Assembly (NCBI GenBank): GCA_030641665.1
Contig: DAOWHA010000070.1
Span: forward strand, 1 to 15,113
Length of the DNA: 15,113 bases
Direction of reading: 5' to 3'
Origin: JAGLTA01 sp023142625
GTDB lineage: Bacteria; Patescibacteriota; Patescibacteriia; JAACEG01
Shown: positions 14,214 to 15,113 of the stretch, one piece after another
Position numbering within the stretch: position 1 is the stretch's first letter
Layout of the letters: each line of letters opens with the position of its first letter
Position numbers and translations under genes: made by a program
The notes under the pieces: generated by a model
What the model was told of the DNA's origin: nothing
What the model saw: only the letters and a program-made list of their open reading frames with translations
The model's database searches: none

Positions 14214-15113
14214 ATGTTTAAAATATTAAAAAAATCAAAAATATCAAAAGCCAGAATTGGCAAACTAAAAACGCCGAACGGAGTTATAAACACTCCGTTT
14301 TTTATGCCGATCGCCACGCGCGGAACAGTAAAGGGGCTTTCAACTGCTGATATGAAAAATTCAGGAGCGCAAATTTTATTGTCAAACACTTATCACTTAA
14401 TGCTGCGTCCGGGCGAAAAATTGATGAAAAAATACAGAGGGCTGCATAAATTTATGAATTGGCAAAAGCCGATTTTAACAGACAGCGGAGGATATCAAGT
14501 TTTTTCTTTGGCAAAACATAGAAAGATTACCGAGCAAGGGGCGTATTTTCGCGATCCGCAAAACGGAGACGATTATTTTTTGTCGCCGGAAAAAGCGATT
14601 GATTTACAGTTAATAATTGGTTCGGATATTATAATGGTTCTTGATGAATGTCCGCCCTATCCTTGCAGCGCAAAATACGCAAAAAAATCATTGGAATTAA
14701 CAGCAAAGTGGGCAGATAGAAGCAAAAAATATTTTCAGAGAAAAATAAAAAATAAAAAAAATACGCCTTTATTATTTGTTATCACACAAGGGTCGGTTTA
14801 TAAAGATTTGCGGCAAGAGAGCGCGCGGCAATCAGTAAAATTAGATTTTGACGGATACGCTATCGGAGGCGTTGCCGTAGGCGAGCCGAGAGAAAAAATG
14901 AAAAAAGTTTTAGAATGGGTTTTGCCAGAACTGCCGCAAAACAAACCGCGCTATTTAATGGGGCTTGGTCGGCCTGAAGAGATTGTTATGGCTGTAAAAA
15001 ACGGAATTGATATGTTTGACTGCGTTATTCCGACGCGCGAAGCGCGGCATGGGAGATTGTATGTCAGAGTTAAAAGCAGAAAGTCCATAAAGTTGAAAGT
15101 CTGTAAAGTTGAA
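14214..15113 (+). CDS. tgt: tRNA-guanine (queuine) transglycosylase, partial
   Basis: Tgt replaces guanine at the wobble position of GUN-anticodon tRNAs with preQ1 on the way to queuosine. The window shows the first 300 residues of an enzyme usually near 375. Visible marks are TPFFMPIATRGTVKGLS (27-43), LSNTYHLMLRPG (56-67), the active-site TDSGGYQVFSL (89-99), LDECPPYP (143-150), TQGSVYKDLR (191-200), IGGVAVGEP (217-225), LMGLGRP (248-254) and the nucleophile region MFDCVIPTREARHGRLYV (267-284). The C-terminal zinc site lies beyond the window. After RLYV, where DGVVKIRNAKY-like sequence is expected, the frame enters a 16-nt tandem repeat. The ATG follows the upstream stop by one base; GGTGG just upstream is a weak ribosome-binding site. 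Confidence 0.95.
   Translation, partial: MFKILKKSKISKARIGKLKTPNGVINTPFFMPIATRGTVKGLSTADMKNSGAQILLSNTYHLMLRPGEKLMKKYRGLHKFMNWQKPILTDSGGYQVFSLAKHRKITEQGAYFRDPQNGDDYFLSPEKAIDLQLIIGSDIIMVLDECPPYPCSAKYAKKSLELTAKWADRSKKYFQRKIKNKKNTPLLFVITQGSVYKDLRQESARQSVKLDFDGYAIGGVAVGEPREKMKKVLEWVLPELPQNKPRYLMGLGRPEEIVMAVKNGIDMFDCVIPTREARHGRLYVRVKSRKSIKLKVCKVE
15079..15113. repeat. 16-nt tandem repeat within tgt, open at window end
   Basis: GAAAGTCCATAAAGTT (15079-15094) is followed by GAAAGTCTGTAAAGTT (15095-15110, 14 of 16 identical) and the beginning of a third copy (GAA). It is translated as a low-complexity stretch (KSRKSIKLKVCKVE) inside tgt. Similar 'aaagt' repeats are, as I recall, dispersed in CPR genomes. 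Total length is unknown because the window ends here. Confidence 0.6.

Noticed and set aside
1..15113. Recoding of TGA as glycine, as in Gracilibacteria
   Set aside because: No long gene contains in-frame TGA, glycine is encoded by GGN throughout, and frames end cleanly at TAA or TAG.
1..15113. CRISPR arrays, tRNA or rRNA genes, riboswitches
   Set aside because: I saw no regularly spaced repeats, cloverleaf with TTCRA loop, or conserved RNA core in the gaps. The gaps are short and AT-rich, apart from the elements listed.

Overview
The window looks like part of a Candidate Phyla Radiation (Patescibacteria, probably Parcubacteria-like) genome. The evidence is AT-rich DNA, A-rich gene starts almost without Shine-Dalgarno sequences, a DUF4012 protein, a Mur ligase lacking its usual N-terminal domain, and surface proteins with the 'W-Q-T-Y-x-N ... 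G-F-E-V-K-Y-P' module that I associate with this group. The lineage is an inference from gene content; there is no rRNA or other marker here. All recognised genes are on the + strand. The standard bacterial code fits: the long frames contain no in-frame TGA, and their stops are TAA or TAG.

Region 1 (about 1-1450) is a decayed accessory region. It holds a MITE-like palindrome, an intact PemK/MazF-like toxin gene with no visible antitoxin, a terminator-like hairpin, an N-terminal fragment of a KAP-family P-loop NTPase, and an AbrB/SpoVT-type DNA-binding gene broken by a 19-nt GC-rich palindromic insertion. Several small CCGC/GCGG palindromes lie here, and I see none like them elsewhere in the window.

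Region 2 (1478-6203) is a compact set of envelope-glycan genes: a WcaJ-type polyprenyl-phosphate sugar phosphotransferase, MraY, a MurF-like ligase without the N-terminal UDP-substrate domain, and a family 2 glycosyltransferase. Two short reading frames lie at the junctions, one before mraY with the only strong Shine-Dalgarno sequence in the window and one overlapping the murF start by ATGA. The set can be read as lipid-linked sugar start, MurNAc-peptide lipid step, peptide ligation and sugar addition. It may serve peptidoglycan, a dedicated surface polymer, or both.

Region 3 (6268-14212) encodes four consecutive proteins, each with one membrane segment, a cytoplasmic N-terminus and a large outer domain. 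They are a 974-residue DUF4012 protein with a histone-like lysine-rich tail, two paralogous cysteine-rich proteins built from one or three copies of a repeated module, and a protein with four Ig-like (DUF11/CARDB-like) repeats. A very good sigma-70-type promoter precedes the last one. The window ends inside tgt (queuine tRNA-ribosyltransferase), whose 3' part runs into a short tandem repeat where the conserved sequence should continue.

No tRNA, rRNA, CRISPR array, insertion sequence or replication origin was seen.
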